Shown piece by piece: positions 36,665-45,122 of a stretch of DNA of 64,000 nt. The notes below the pieces were generated by a model. It worked only from the letters and a program-made list of their open reading frames with translations. It was not told where the DNA came from and searched no databases. This DNA comes from Bradyrhizobium sp. dw_411. Its GTDB lineage: Bacteria; Pseudomonadota; Alphaproteobacteria; Rhizobiales; Xanthobacteraceae. The stretch spans positions 62,001-126,000 of the forward strand of contig NZ_JAAVUY010000020.1 in NCBI RefSeq assembly GCF_018449695.1, read 5' to 3'. A program made the position numbers and the translations under genes. How positions within the stretch are numbered: position 1 is the first letter of the stretch; the number at the start of each line of letters is the position of its first letter.

Positions 36665-37608
36665 CACAGGTGCTCTTCCCGCCGGAAAAAAGTAAAATAG
36701 GCAAAGGCGAACACTCCGAGCATCACAAACATCATTGTGGACAATGCGGCCCCTGCGCCCACCTGCATTTCGCCGAATGTCTTGAGATAGGTGTAAATCG
36801 GCAGCGTCCGAACGAAATATCCCACGCCGCCGGCGCCGGCAAAAAGCCAGACCAGGTCGAATTTTGTGAACATGAACATGAAGCGGAGCAGGACGACGAC
36901 AAAGATGACGCTGCGGAGTTGCGGCAGGGTAATGTGATAGAAACGACGAAATATTCCGGCGCCGTCGACCTTGGCGGCGGCGTAAAGCTCGGGGTCTATG
37001 GTTTGCAACCTTGATAGCGTGCCGATGACGACAAACGGAAAGAAGGTCCAGGTGCTGACCATTATCAGGGTGATCATCACCATTCCGGAGCTGAACCATA
37101 CGATTGGCGTTTGGGTCAGTCCGCTGGACTGAATGAGATATTTTGCGATCCCGTAGCTATCGTTGAAAATCCATCGCATCAGGATCACGACGACGATCGT
37201 TGGCAGCATATAGGGAAACAGCGTGACCGCCCGAACAAAGCCGCGCCCGACAAATGTTTCGTTCAAAACGAGCGCCGCGCCGATCCCAATCACAATTTGG
37301 AGCGTTAGAGAACCGAACGTGAAAATGGATCCGAGCTTGAGTGCGCGCCAGAATTCTTCGTCTTCCAGCAGGAAAAACTTGAAATTTTCGAATCCGATGA
37401 AGCGCTGGATCGGAAGATAGGCGTGCTTGGCATGCAGGCTAAGCCACATCGAATAAAGGACCGGGTACAGAACGAGACCGGCGATCAGCAGGATCGCCGG
37501 AGCCATTAAAATGATACCCCACCAATTTTCGGGGATGCGCCTTCGGTCAGGTGCAAGCCCTGATGCGGTTGGGGATATTCGCTCGGACAACGCGCTATTC
37601 GCCTTCAA
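36664..37608 (-). CDS. Sugar ABC transporter inner-membrane permease (MalF-type)
   Basis: A 314-residue permease with six predicted membrane helices. The first is IILMAPAILLIAGLVLYPVL, and the EAA loop is LQTIDPELYAAAKVDGAGIFRRFYHITLPQLRSVIF (about 205-240). It pairs with the permease that follows. Upstream, 63 bases separate it from the binding-protein gene, including a strong hairpin. Substrate class is inferred to be a carbohydrate or derivative from family membership only. Confidence 0.94.
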   Translation of the reverse strand: MKANSALSERISPTASGLAPDRRRIPENWWGIILMAPAILLIAGLVLYPVLYSMWLSLHAKHAYLPIQRFIGFENFKFFLLEDEEFWRALKLGSIFTFGSLTLQIVIGIGAALVLNETFVGRGFVRAVTLFPYMLPTIVVVILMRWIFNDSYGIAKYLIQSSGLTQTPIVWFSSGMVMITLIMVSTWTFFPFVVIGTLSRLQTIDPELYAAAKVDGAGIFRRFYHITLPQLRSVIFVVVLLRFMFMFTKFDLVWLFAGAGGVGYFVRTLPIYTYLKTFGEMQVGAGAALSTMMFVMLGVFAFAYFTFFRREEHL

Positions 37609-37631
37609 GTCAAAAGAGCCGTAACAAGGAT

Positions 37632-37659
37632 ACTCATCAGCGCGGAGGCGCTGATGAGT
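37632..37659 (-). promoter_or_regulatory. Intercistronic stem-loop between binding-protein and permease genes
   Basis: ACTCATCAGCGC and GCGCTGATGAGT form a perfect 12-bp stem with a 4-base loop. There is no T-run after it on the minus strand, so it is more likely a 3' stabiliser that keeps the binding-protein mRNA more abundant than the permease mRNA than a full terminator. Confidence 0.65.
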
Positions 37660-37671
37660 AGTTCTGAAGGT

Positions 37672-39033
37672 CTACCAGTTGGCGTAGCCCAGTTGGCCGA
37701 TCAGCGTTTCAGCGCGCTTCTGGGCGCGAGTTGCCGATTCCAGCGGAGTCTTGCCGTTCTTCATGACGTCGATGACCATGTCCGAGAGAATGCCGGAGCC
37801 GGCAATTTCCGCAATGAATGGCAAATCCAGATCCTGCCAGCGCGTGATCAACAGCGGCTTCGGCTCATTACTCTGAATAATATTCTTTTGTGCTTCTACC
37901 CAGAATTTCCATTTCTGAATTTCCGGAAGCGCCTGATAGCCGGGGTTCGATTGCATCGACTTCGTGATCGGGAAAAGTTGAATCGGCACAGACTTGACGT
38001 AGGTCAGGTAATTGTCAGGCCGGAAAAAGAATTTCAGGAACGCGGCGGCTTCTTCCGGATTTTTCGAGTCCTTGAAAATCATCCAGGGCTCGCAATCGAA
38101 TTGTGTCAGGAATTCCTTGCCGTTCGGGCCCAGCGGTTTGACGTTGAACACGCCGAATTCATTGTTTTTGACCTGGTCCGGAGCGTATTGCTCAAAGTAG
38201 CCGCTGGCTCGGCCCCAACTCATGACCATCGCTGCCTTGCCAACTGCAACGTCGGCGACGGAGCCGAGATAGTCCTGACTGAGCCAATCGGGAGGAACAC
38301 AGCAATCGCTGAGTTCTTTCCAGAACTCGAGCGTTTCGAGAACAGGTTTTTCTGTGAAGGTTGGCCGGCCATTATCCGCGAACAGGCGTCCACCATTCGA
38401 ACCAACCCACATATACAAATCTTCGTTCGCCCAGAAGCCTTGCCCGGCGAGCGTCAGTCCATAGCGTTTGCCTTTGGGTGTATCGACGGTTAGTTTTTTC
38501 AACTGATCGAGCCACTCACGCCAGGTTTTTGGTGCTTGTTCAGGAATACCGGCTTCGCGCAGGAAATCTTTGCGATAGACGATCAGGTCCGCTCCCACGG
38601 CGTGAGCCAAACCGTAATATTTCTTCTCTTTCGTGTTGTAGTCGAGCTTCTTCACCACATCAAAAATATCGTCCTCGCCGATCGACGCAACGACATCGTC
38701 CAGCGGACGCAACAATCCCTTCGCTGCGAGCGAGCGCTCAATATAGGTTTGTCCATGGGAGGCCTCGGGTAGCGCGCCCGAAGCGAGGGCAGTCTGCATC
38801 TTCTTATCGAGGTCTGCCCAGCCGACGGCTTCCTGAATAACCTTGATGCCGGGATTCTCTTTTTCGAATTTCGCGATGATCTCGTTCATCGCCGCAATGG
38901 TGGCCGGGTTCGGCTCGGTGTGCCAAATATTCACCACCTTCTGCGCGGAGGCGCAGAGGGTCATGCCGGTCCAAAAGCCGATCGCGATCGCCAGCGGCAG
39001 TACACGTTTCGTCAATCGCCTGTAGCGGTTCAT
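37672..39033 (-). CDS. Periplasmic substrate-binding protein of a sugar ABC transporter
   Basis: A 453-residue family 1 extracellular solute-binding protein. The signal peptide is MNRYRRLTKRVLPLAIAIGF to TLCASAQ. The mature part starts VVNIWHTEPNPATIAAMNEI and includes GPNGKEFLTQFDCEPWMIF and the C-terminal helix RAQKRAETLIGQLGYANW. Length and order match binding proteins for oligosaccharides, polyols or glycerol-3-phosphate. It is the first gene of the binding protein-permease-permease operon. A palindrome TGTTATAACA lies 183 bases upstream and may be an operator. Confidence 0.93.
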   Translation of the reverse strand: MNRYRRLTKRVLPLAIAIGFWTGMTLCASAQKVVNIWHTEPNPATIAAMNEIIAKFEKENPGIKVIQEAVGWADLDKKMQTALASGALPEASHGQTYIERSLAAKGLLRPLDDVVASIGEDDIFDVVKKLDYNTKEKKYYGLAHAVGADLIVYRKDFLREAGIPEQAPKTWREWLDQLKKLTVDTPKGKRYGLTLAGQGFWANEDLYMWVGSNGGRLFADNGRPTFTEKPVLETLEFWKELSDCCVPPDWLSQDYLGSVADVAVGKAAMVMSWGRASGYFEQYAPDQVKNNEFGVFNVKPLGPNGKEFLTQFDCEPWMIFKDSKNPEEAAAFLKFFFRPDNYLTYVKSVPIQLFPITKSMQSNPGYQALPEIQKWKFWVEAQKNIIQSNEPKPLLITRWQDLDLPFIAEIAGSGILSDMVIDVMKNGKTPLESATRAQKRAETLIGQLGYANW

Positions 39034-39401
39034 TGCGTTTCCTCCCCTTCGTGCAGATCAACTTTCGCGGCCCAAAGCGTGGGTACCAAACGATGTCGTC
39101 CGGTAATGTCGTTCGATCAATCGTCGGTCGGGAAACGCCGTTCTCGTTAAATCTGCGGCGCTATTCCCGGGTTTTCTTGTTTCTTCCAAGCTTCAACTGC
39201 TTGTGTGCAAGAACTGTTATAACACGCAGTCAGTCAGTTCGTAAACGGCAGACTTTGTCAGGCTTGATTTTTTGCGGCGCAAAAGTTGTTCAAACAGGTT
39301 GTAGTTCGGCTTGTGCCAAACCAGTGATCATCAAGCTGAAAAGCGTGCTCTTGATCTCCGTTGCGAACTCAGTTCGGTGCAAGGGAATTGAAAGCGCGCT
39401 C
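39034..39401. other. Promoter region of the sugar transporter operon
   Basis: 368 bases with no supported gene. It contains the perfect palindrome TGTTATAACA at 39216-39225. Sequence on both sides is AT-rich compared with the core genome. The opposite-strand frame across it is an antisense shadow. Confidence 0.45.
39216..39225. promoter_or_regulatory. Candidate operator, site 1 (shared GTTATAACAC motif)
   Basis: TGTTATAACA is a 10-base perfect palindrome upstream of the binding-protein gene. The 10-mer GTTATAACAC occurs again at 41345-41354 upstream of the molybdenum hydroxylase gene. Both flank the block that includes the GntR regulator gene, which may bind them. A -10 promoter element is an alternative reading. 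Confidence 0.4.
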
Positions 39402-40277
39402 CTAAACGGTCTGAAAGCGAGATTCTATCTCGTTCCAGCGATTCAGGCCGATCGCTTCATTGAGAACGTCGACCGCCATTTCGCTATCACTGTTTTCGAA
39501 CGCGCCGGTATTTCCGTTCGCGAGCGACGTCAGCCGCTCAAGACCCTGCTGCAGCGCTTTCGCGATGCGTCCAATAAGCAGATTTGGATAGCAAACCTGC
39601 GAAAAACCCATCGCATGGAGAATTTGCGGAGAAATCCAGGGCGTTTGCGCACTCTGGAAAAGCGCTGCAGCATTCCAGTGGCCCTTAAAAGCCGCACCTA
39701 CGCGCTCGTATTGTTGTTCTGTTTTCAGTCCAGCGACGAATACGCCGTCCGCTCCCAACTTCAGGAATCGTTCGGCGCGGCGTATCGCCCCATCCAATCC
39801 TTCTCTGGCGAGAGCATCAGTTCGACCAATGATAACAAATTCGCTGTTGCTGCGAGCTTCAAGCGCCGCACGCAGTTTCTGCTCCATGATGTCCAGCGGG
39901 ATGACGTTGCGCGCCGAGGCGGCGCCAGGCTGTTTTGTCTCGCGCGCCTGATCTTCCAGCAGCAGGCCGCTAACACCCATGGACTCATAGGTCCGCACCA
40001 TGCGGGTGACGCTTTTGACATCGCCATACCCATCGTCCCCATCGACCAGACAGGGAATTCTGCACGCTTCAACGATGTCCCGGATGCCGGCCGCCATTTC
40101 CCCAAACCCGGCGAGACCGAGATCCGGCAATGCGTGGCGCGCCGCGAGCAGAGAGGATCCGCCGATATTGAAGGTCTTGAATCCGGCGCGTTCAATGACA
40201 CGCGCTGATAATGCATCGTGTGCAAGCGGGCTGATGAGTGGCTGCTGTTCGCGATGCAGTTGACGTAAAGTCGGCAT
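39402..40277 (-). CDS. Isocitrate lyase / PEP mutase-family lyase
   Basis: A 291-residue TIM-barrel enzyme. The metal-binding strand is IPCLVDGDDGYGDVKSVTRMVRTYESMGVSGLLLEDQ (about 78-114), and FVIIGRTDALAREGLDGAI is the third conserved region. The catalytic KKCGH of isocitrate lyase is absent, as in methylisocitrate lyase-like, oxaloacetate decarboxylase and 2,3-dimethylmalate lyase members. Expected chemistry is C-C cleavage of a hydroxy-diacid or decarboxylation. ATG 40277 is used; an in-frame TTG at 40343 is possible. It follows the GntR gene by 71 bases on the same strand. Confidence 0.87.
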   Translation of the reverse strand: MPTLRQLHREQQPLISPLAHDALSARVIERAGFKTFNIGGSSLLAARHALPDLGLAGFGEMAAGIRDIVEACRIPCLVDGDDGYGDVKSVTRMVRTYESMGVSGLLLEDQARETKQPGAASARNVIPLDIMEQKLRAALEARSNSEFVIIGRTDALAREGLDGAIRRAERFLKLGADGVFVAGLKTEQQYERVGAAFKGHWNAAALFQSAQTPWISPQILHAMGFSQVCYPNLLIGRIAKALQQGLERLTSLANGNTGAFENSDSEMAVDVLNEAIGLNRWNEIESRFQTV

Positions 40278-40348
40278 GATCGGTTTCTTGTTGGCGGGAC
40301 GAGCGAGAAGGAAGGTTGCTTGAGAAATGGTTCTAACGCCCAAGCGGC

Positions 40349-41143
40349 CTATCTGGCCTTCATCGTGGCACTACGCGGTTTCGATATTTTTCCGGCTTTG
40401 TTGCCGGCTGATGTCGTTTTCCCGGAGGGGAGCAGTTGAGCTTTCCGAAGCTCTGCAAGTTCATTTTCGAGCCCGTTATTGATATGGATGCGCATGTATT
40501 TGATGACCTCATCCTCGGATTCGTTCAAAATGATTTCGACGAGTTTCTGGTGATCGATCAGGTGCCGATTCTTCCAAAGTCTGACGTCGTGCCATAACAA
40601 CCAATTACGGAAATGGACGCGATTAAGACTATGAAAAAGTAGCTCCGACCCGCTCTGTTTTGCGACTTCAAGATGAAAATCAAAATGCGCTTGCGAAAAA
40701 GCCACGACGTTATCGGGCAGTTTGCGCGCAAACGCGTCGGCTATCTTGGCCTTTTCACGCAAGATGGCGGCATTCACGGTATCTCGCAATTGCACGATGC
40801 GCCGAACAGCGGCGACTTCCAAAATATCCCGCACAAAATATAAATCGCGCAGCCTTTCCTCAGTTTCGACCGGAATGCGGACACCCCATCGCGGGACGTT
40901 TTCAATCAGGCCATCTCTCTCAAGCTGCCGCAGGGCAGTTCTAATGGTCGTAATATTGGTGTCGACCTTGGCCGCCAACATGCGCTGGGAAAGAAAAACA
41001 TCCTTTGGTAGACCGCCGGACAAAATCATCGCCTTGACGTCCTCGTATGCCTGCTCCTCTTTCGTTCGAAGCTCAGTGGACGCCCGCTTCCGCGGAATCA
41101 GGATCGCGACATTTGAGGGCTTGGTATGCTTCATTCTCTTCAT
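40349..41143 (-). CDS. GntR-family regulator (FadR/FCD type)
   Basis: A 264-residue transcription factor. The winged helix is QAYEDVKAMILSGGLPKDVFLSQRMLAAKVDTNITTIRTALRQLERDGLIENVPRWGVRI (about 30-90), and the C-terminal FCD ligand domain has the Asp/His pattern RDILEVAAVRRIVQL, HFDFHLEVAKQSGSELLF and the last His in KYMRIHINNG. FCD domains usually bind a carboxylic acid and often a metal. It is divergent from the hydroxylase gene at 41497 and precedes the lyase gene, so it probably controls both sides. The C-terminal 40 residues are basic and low in complexity. Confidence 0.9.
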   Translation of the reverse strand: MKRMKHTKPSNVAILIPRKRASTELRTKEEQAYEDVKAMILSGGLPKDVFLSQRMLAAKVDTNITTIRTALRQLERDGLIENVPRWGVRIPVETEERLRDLYFVRDILEVAAVRRIVQLRDTVNAAILREKAKIADAFARKLPDNVVAFSQAHFDFHLEVAKQSGSELLFHSLNRVHFRNWLLWHDVRLWKNRHLIDHQKLVEIILNESEDEVIKYMRIHINNGLENELAELRKAQLLPSGKTTSAGNKAGKISKPRSATMKAR

Positions 41144-41314
41144 GCGGTAAGAACTTCATCGCGAAGGGGAAATTGCCAGCCACCATACGCTTGTAAATTG
41201 CGGAGCTAAAGCGGTGATTGTAGCAAAACCTGACCGTCATCTGCCGTTGTGATTATCCCGGATCTTTTGCCGGAGTGTTGCCACTCACATGACAAGCCAT
41301 TGATCCGTCGTATG

Positions 41315-41326
41315 TTGACCGGTCAA
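41315..41326. promoter_or_regulatory. Candidate operator TTGACCGGTCAA
   Basis: A 12-base perfect palindrome in the 353-base gap between the divergent GntR and hydroxylase genes. Its position suits autoregulation by GntR. It differs from the GTTATAAC site 19 bases further on. The rest of the gap shows no gene. Confidence 0.45.
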
Positions 41327-41344
41327 TCGCTCCATGTTCTAATC

Positions 41345-41354
41345 GTTATAACAC
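41345..41354. promoter_or_regulatory. Candidate operator, site 2 (shared GTTATAACAC motif)
   Basis: GTTATAACAC repeats the site at 39217-39226 and contains the palindrome GTTATAAC. It lies 143 bases before the hydroxylase start codon. Confidence 0.4.
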
Positions 41355-41496
41355 TAAATGGCTTGGGGCCAGAACATTTTTAGGGCGGGTGCGCTAGACA
41401 TGGGTTTGGCGAGTTATGTCCAGACGTCATGCAGGCGAATGCGGGGAAGTCCGCAGTCAATGACTGCTTCGCTTCCTGAACGGCTTTGGAACGGCA

Positions 41497-43848
41497 ATGC
41501 GTGAATACGGAATCGGCCAGTCGGTGCCGAGAAGTGAAGATATTCGACTAACTCAGGGGATGGGGTCCTATACCGATGATTTTGCATTCCCGAACCAGTC
41601 GCACCTGTTCGTTGTCCGCTCACCCCATGGCTCTGCAAAGATCCGTTCGATCAACATAACTGCCGCGCTGGAGTTGCCGGGCGTCCGCGCTGTCTTGACC
41701 GGCAAGGATGTTATCGCAGATGGCCTGGGACCGTTTCCGTGCAGAGTGAAACGGCACAAGGTGGACGGCAGTCCCGCTTTCGAGCCACCGTATTATGCCC
41801 TTGCCATCGACCGTGTTCGACACGTCGGCGATGCAGTCGTCGCGTTGATCGCCGATACACTGGCAATCGCCAAGGATGCGAGTGAGCTTGTCGAAATTGC
41901 TTACGATCCGCTCCCGTCGGTGACCGAAACGTCGCTTGCAAGCCAGCCCGGTTCACCGGCTGTCTGGGATGAATGCCCGGACAATGTGTGTTTTGTGTTT
42001 GAAGTCGGCGATAGCGCTGCGGTCGAAGAGGCGTTTTCCCGCGCAGCGCATGTCGCTCGCACAGAGTTCACGATAGCCAGAGTTTCAACCAACGCCCTTG
42101 AGCCACGCAATGCGATCGGCCTTTACGACCGGGCTGCGGATCGCTTCACGCTATATTCCGGGACACAGGCGCCGCATGCGGTCCGATCGGAATTGGCAGA
42201 ACTTGTCCTGAAAGTTCCACAAAACCGTGTCCGCGTCATTTCGCCGGATGTCGGCGGTTCATTCGGCATGAAAGACGGAATTTTCCCTGAGACCGCGCTT
42301 GTGTTGTGGGCTGCAAAACGCTGCGGAACGCCGGTCCGTTGGCAATCGGAAAGGACCGAAGCATTCGCTGCCGATCATCATTCACGCGATAATGAAACGA
42401 CCGCCGAACTCGCATTGGACGCCGAGGGCCATTTTCTGGCGCTGCGCGTGATCACTACCGCCAACATGGGGGCCTACCTCAACGCCAATGGACCGCATCC
42501 CTCGACGAACAATCTCGGTGGGCTCGCCGGCACCTACACGACCCCCGCGATATATTCCGCAGTTACCGGTGTTTTTTCAAACACGAGTCCGATCTGCTCG
42601 TATCGCGGAGCCGGTCGTCCCGAGGCTTCCTTCGCGATCGAACGGGTCATCGATGTTGCGGCCAGGGAAATGGGCGTCGATCGCGCCGAAATTAGACGGC
42701 GAAACTTAATCCCGTCCAGTGCAATGCCTTATAAAACCGCTCTGGTCTTTACGTATGACAGCGGAGAATTCGAAAGCAATCTTGACCGTGTCCTCGAGAT
42801 CTCCGATTGGAGAGGATTCGAGAGGCGGCGTGCGCAGTCCAGGACAGTGGGAAAGTTGCGCGGAATCGGGCTCGCAAGCGTCATCGAAATCGCAGGCGGT
42901 CCGTTGGCCGCGCCCGCCGAGGAATTTGCCGAAATTCGTTTCGATCCCGGCGGTTCAGTTACGCTTTTGAGCGGAACGCATTCGCATGGGCAAGGACATG
43001 AGACGACATTCACGCAGGTCATTGTTGAGACGCTTGGCGTGAATCCGTCGGATGTGAAAGTTGTTTATGGCGATACAGACCTGGTGTTTCACGGGAAAGG
43101 AACATTCGGTTCGCGTTCAGCCAGCGTCATGGCGACCGCAATCCTGCAAGTGGCCAACAAACTTATCAAAAAAGGGAAGGATATTGCGTCGCATTTGATG
43201 GAGGTGTCGCCTGACGATGTCGAATTTTCGGCCGGTGAATTTTCGGTCGTTGGTACGGATCGCAAATTGTCGATCAGTGATGTGGCAAAAGCCAGTTATC
43301 GACTGATGGCCTTACCGCCCGGAATCGAGCCCGGGTTCGGCGCGATGGTCGTGTCCCGTCCTTCGGCGCCGACTTTTCCGAACGGTTGCCACGTTTGTGA
43401 AGTTGAGATCGACGAACAGACCGGTGAGGTCAGCGTCGTCGGTTATTGGGTGGTCGATGACATCGGCAAGGTACTCAATCCACTTCTGGCGGATGGGCAG
43501 TTACATGGCGGCATTGCCCAGGGTCTGGGAGAAATCCTGTTGGAAAAAATAGTTTATGACGATGAGGGCCAATTGGTCACAGCGTCGTTCACCGATTACG
43601 CGATGCCCAGAGCGAGTGACATGCCCCCGATGCGCATCGAAACCAACGAAGTTCTGACTAAAGCCAATCCGTTCGGTGTGAAAGGGGCTGGCGAAGCGGG
43701 CTGCGTCGGCGCGTTACCTGCGATCATGAATGCGATTTACGATGCGCTTGCACCATTGGGTGTGAAGCGCATCGATATGCCGGTGACATCAGAAAGGGTA
43801 TGGCGAGCCTTGGATGAGGTACGGCGTAACCACGGAAGAAATATTTGA
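41497..43848 (+). CDS. Xanthine dehydrogenase-family molybdenum hydroxylase, large subunit only
   Basis: A 783-residue molybdopterin-binding subunit. The N-terminal domain begins IGQSVPRSEDIRLTQGMGSY, the cofactor region has SPDVGGSFGMKDGIFPE, and the active-site loop is CSYRGAGRPEASFAIER, the pattern of aldehyde oxidase or form II CoxL-like enzymes rather than CO dehydrogenase (which has AYRCSFR). The catalytic Glu is in GVKGAGEAGCVGALPA near the C-terminus. The usual FAD and 2Fe-2S subunits are not encoded next to it. It hydroxylates an aldehyde or N-heterocycle. ABC ATPase and MFS genes follow. Confidence 0.92.
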   Translation: MREYGIGQSVPRSEDIRLTQGMGSYTDDFAFPNQSHLFVVRSPHGSAKIRSINITAALELPGVRAVLTGKDVIADGLGPFPCRVKRHKVDGSPAFEPPYYALAIDRVRHVGDAVVALIADTLAIAKDASELVEIAYDPLPSVTETSLASQPGSPAVWDECPDNVCFVFEVGDSAAVEEAFSRAAHVARTEFTIARVSTNALEPRNAIGLYDRAADRFTLYSGTQAPHAVRSELAELVLKVPQNRVRVISPDVGGSFGMKDGIFPETALVLWAAKRCGTPVRWQSERTEAFAADHHSRDNETTAELALDAEGHFLALRVITTANMGAYLNANGPHPSTNNLGGLAGTYTTPAIYSAVTGVFSNTSPICSYRGAGRPEASFAIERVIDVAAREMGVDRAEIRRRNLIPSSAMPYKTALVFTYDSGEFESNLDRVLEISDWRGFERRRAQSRTVGKLRGIGLASVIEIAGGPLAAPAEEFAEIRFDPGGSVTLLSGTHSHGQGHETTFTQVIVETLGVNPSDVKVVYGDTDLVFHGKGTFGSRSASVMATAILQVANKLIKKGKDIASHLMEVSPDDVEFSAGEFSVVGTDRKLSISDVAKASYRLMALPPGIEPGFGAMVVSRPSAPTFPNGCHVCEVEIDEQTGEVSVVGYWVVDDIGKVLNPLLADGQLHGGIAQGLGEILLEKIVYDDEGQLVTASFTDYAMPRASDMPPMRIETNEVLTKANPFGVKGAGEAGCVGALPAIMNAIYDALAPLGVKRIDMPVTSERVWRALDEVRRNHGRNI

Positions 43849-43946
43849 CGGTGATGAGTTGCATGCGGCGTAACGCGCATTCGTAGACTTGATCAAGCAG
43901 GCGATCGAGTGATGAAAATACAGAGCAAAAATCCGAAGGAGTGCCA

Positions 43947-45032
43947 GTGGCTTCAGTCGCAATCCAGAATGTCCGCAAAGCCTTTGGCGCGACGCATGTG
44001 CTCCATGGCGTTAATATCGCCATCAACGATGGCGAATTCGTCGTGCTCGTCGGCCCTTCCGGCTGCGGCAAGTCGACCTTGCTGCGTATGATCGCGGGGC
44101 TGGAGAACATCAGCGACGGCGAGATCCGGATCGGCGCGCGCGTTGTGAATCACGTCGCGCCAAAGGACCGCGACATCGCGATGGTGTTTCAGAATTACGC
44201 GCTCTATCCCCACATGACGGTTGCCGATAATATGGCGTTTTCGCTCAAACTGCGCAGAGCACCGAAATCCGAAATTTCGACCAGCGTTAATCGCGCCGCC
44301 GAGATCCTGGGCCTGGTGCCGCTGCTCGAACGCTACCCGCGACAGCTCTCCGGCGGGCAGCGCCAGCGCGTTGCCATGGGCCGCGCGATCGTGCGCGATC
44401 CGCAGGTCTTCCTGTTTGATGAGCCGCTCTCCAACCTTGACGCCCAACTGCGCGTCCAGATGCGCACCGAGATCAAGGAACTGCATCAACGGTTGAAGAC
44501 CACGACTGTTTACGTCACGCATGACCAGATCGAAGCCATGACCATGGCGGACAAGATCGTGGTCATGCATGACGGCGTCGTGGAGCAGATCGGTGCGCCG
44601 CTGGCGCTCTATGACAAGCCACACAACCTGTTTGTCGCGGGTTTCATCGGTTCGCCGGCGATGAATACGTTGAAGGGAATCCTGCGCGTCAATGGCAGCG
44701 CGGAATTCGCAGGACCGGGCGGTGTCAAGCTGCCGGCGATCAACGTGCCGGCGAACTCCGACAACAGACCGGTGGTTTGCGGCATCCGTCCCGAAAATTT
44801 CGCCATCGCGGATGACGGCGCCGAGGCCGAGATTGTAGTCGTTGAGCCGACTGGCTCCGAAACTCACGTCGTCGCTAAAATGGGCGGCCAGGATGTTGTC
44901 GCCATATTCCGTGAGCGTCACCAATTCAGGCCGGGCGAGAAGATCCGGCTCAAACCCGATCCAAAACTCATGCATTTGTTCGATGCTGAGACAGGAAAAA
45001 GATTGGACTCGTCTGATCCAACAACAAGGTGA
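43947..45032 (+). CDS. Sugar ABC transporter ATPase (UgpC/MalK type)
   Basis: A 361-residue ATPase. Walker A is LVGPSGCGKSTLL (about 35-47), the Q-loop VFQNYALYPHMTV, the signature YPRQLSGGQRQRVAMGRAI and Walker B VFLFDEPLSNLDAQ, then the H-loop YVTHDQIEAM. The C-terminal TOBE-type domain (about 240-360) includes CGIRPENFAI. It is the only ATPase near the minus-strand binding-protein/permease operon and most likely powers it, although 7 kb away. The GTG at 43947 is preferred because AAGGAG lies 5 nt upstream; GTG 43941 overlaps it. Confidence 0.93.
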   Translation: MASVAIQNVRKAFGATHVLHGVNIAINDGEFVVLVGPSGCGKSTLLRMIAGLENISDGEIRIGARVVNHVAPKDRDIAMVFQNYALYPHMTVADNMAFSLKLRRAPKSEISTSVNRAAEILGLVPLLERYPRQLSGGQRQRVAMGRAIVRDPQVFLFDEPLSNLDAQLRVQMRTEIKELHQRLKTTTVYVTHDQIEAMTMADKIVVMHDGVVEQIGAPLALYDKPHNLFVAGFIGSPAMNTLKGILRVNGSAEFAGPGGVKLPAINVPANSDNRPVVCGIRPENFAIADDGAEAEIVVVEPTGSETHVVAKMGGQDVVAIFRERHQFRPGEKIRLKPDPKLMHLFDAETGKRLDSSDPTTR

Positions 45033-45122
45033 GATGGAAAATGAGACGCTTGGTGCGATAGCTGGTGACCGCGAACGGCAATTCAAGAATAGCAACAAGC
45101 CGCTTACAGGGGGAATATCTAA

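Noticed and set aside
35540..36700. 386-residue plus frame across the permease genes
   Set aside because: Antisense to two coupled permeases with clear EAA loops; composition is Gln/Glu/Arg-rich without a domain.
41497..43848. Reading the molybdenum hydroxylase as CO dehydrogenase (CoxL form I)
   Set aside because: The active-site loop is SYRGAGRPEA and not AYRCSFR, and coxM/coxS are absent.
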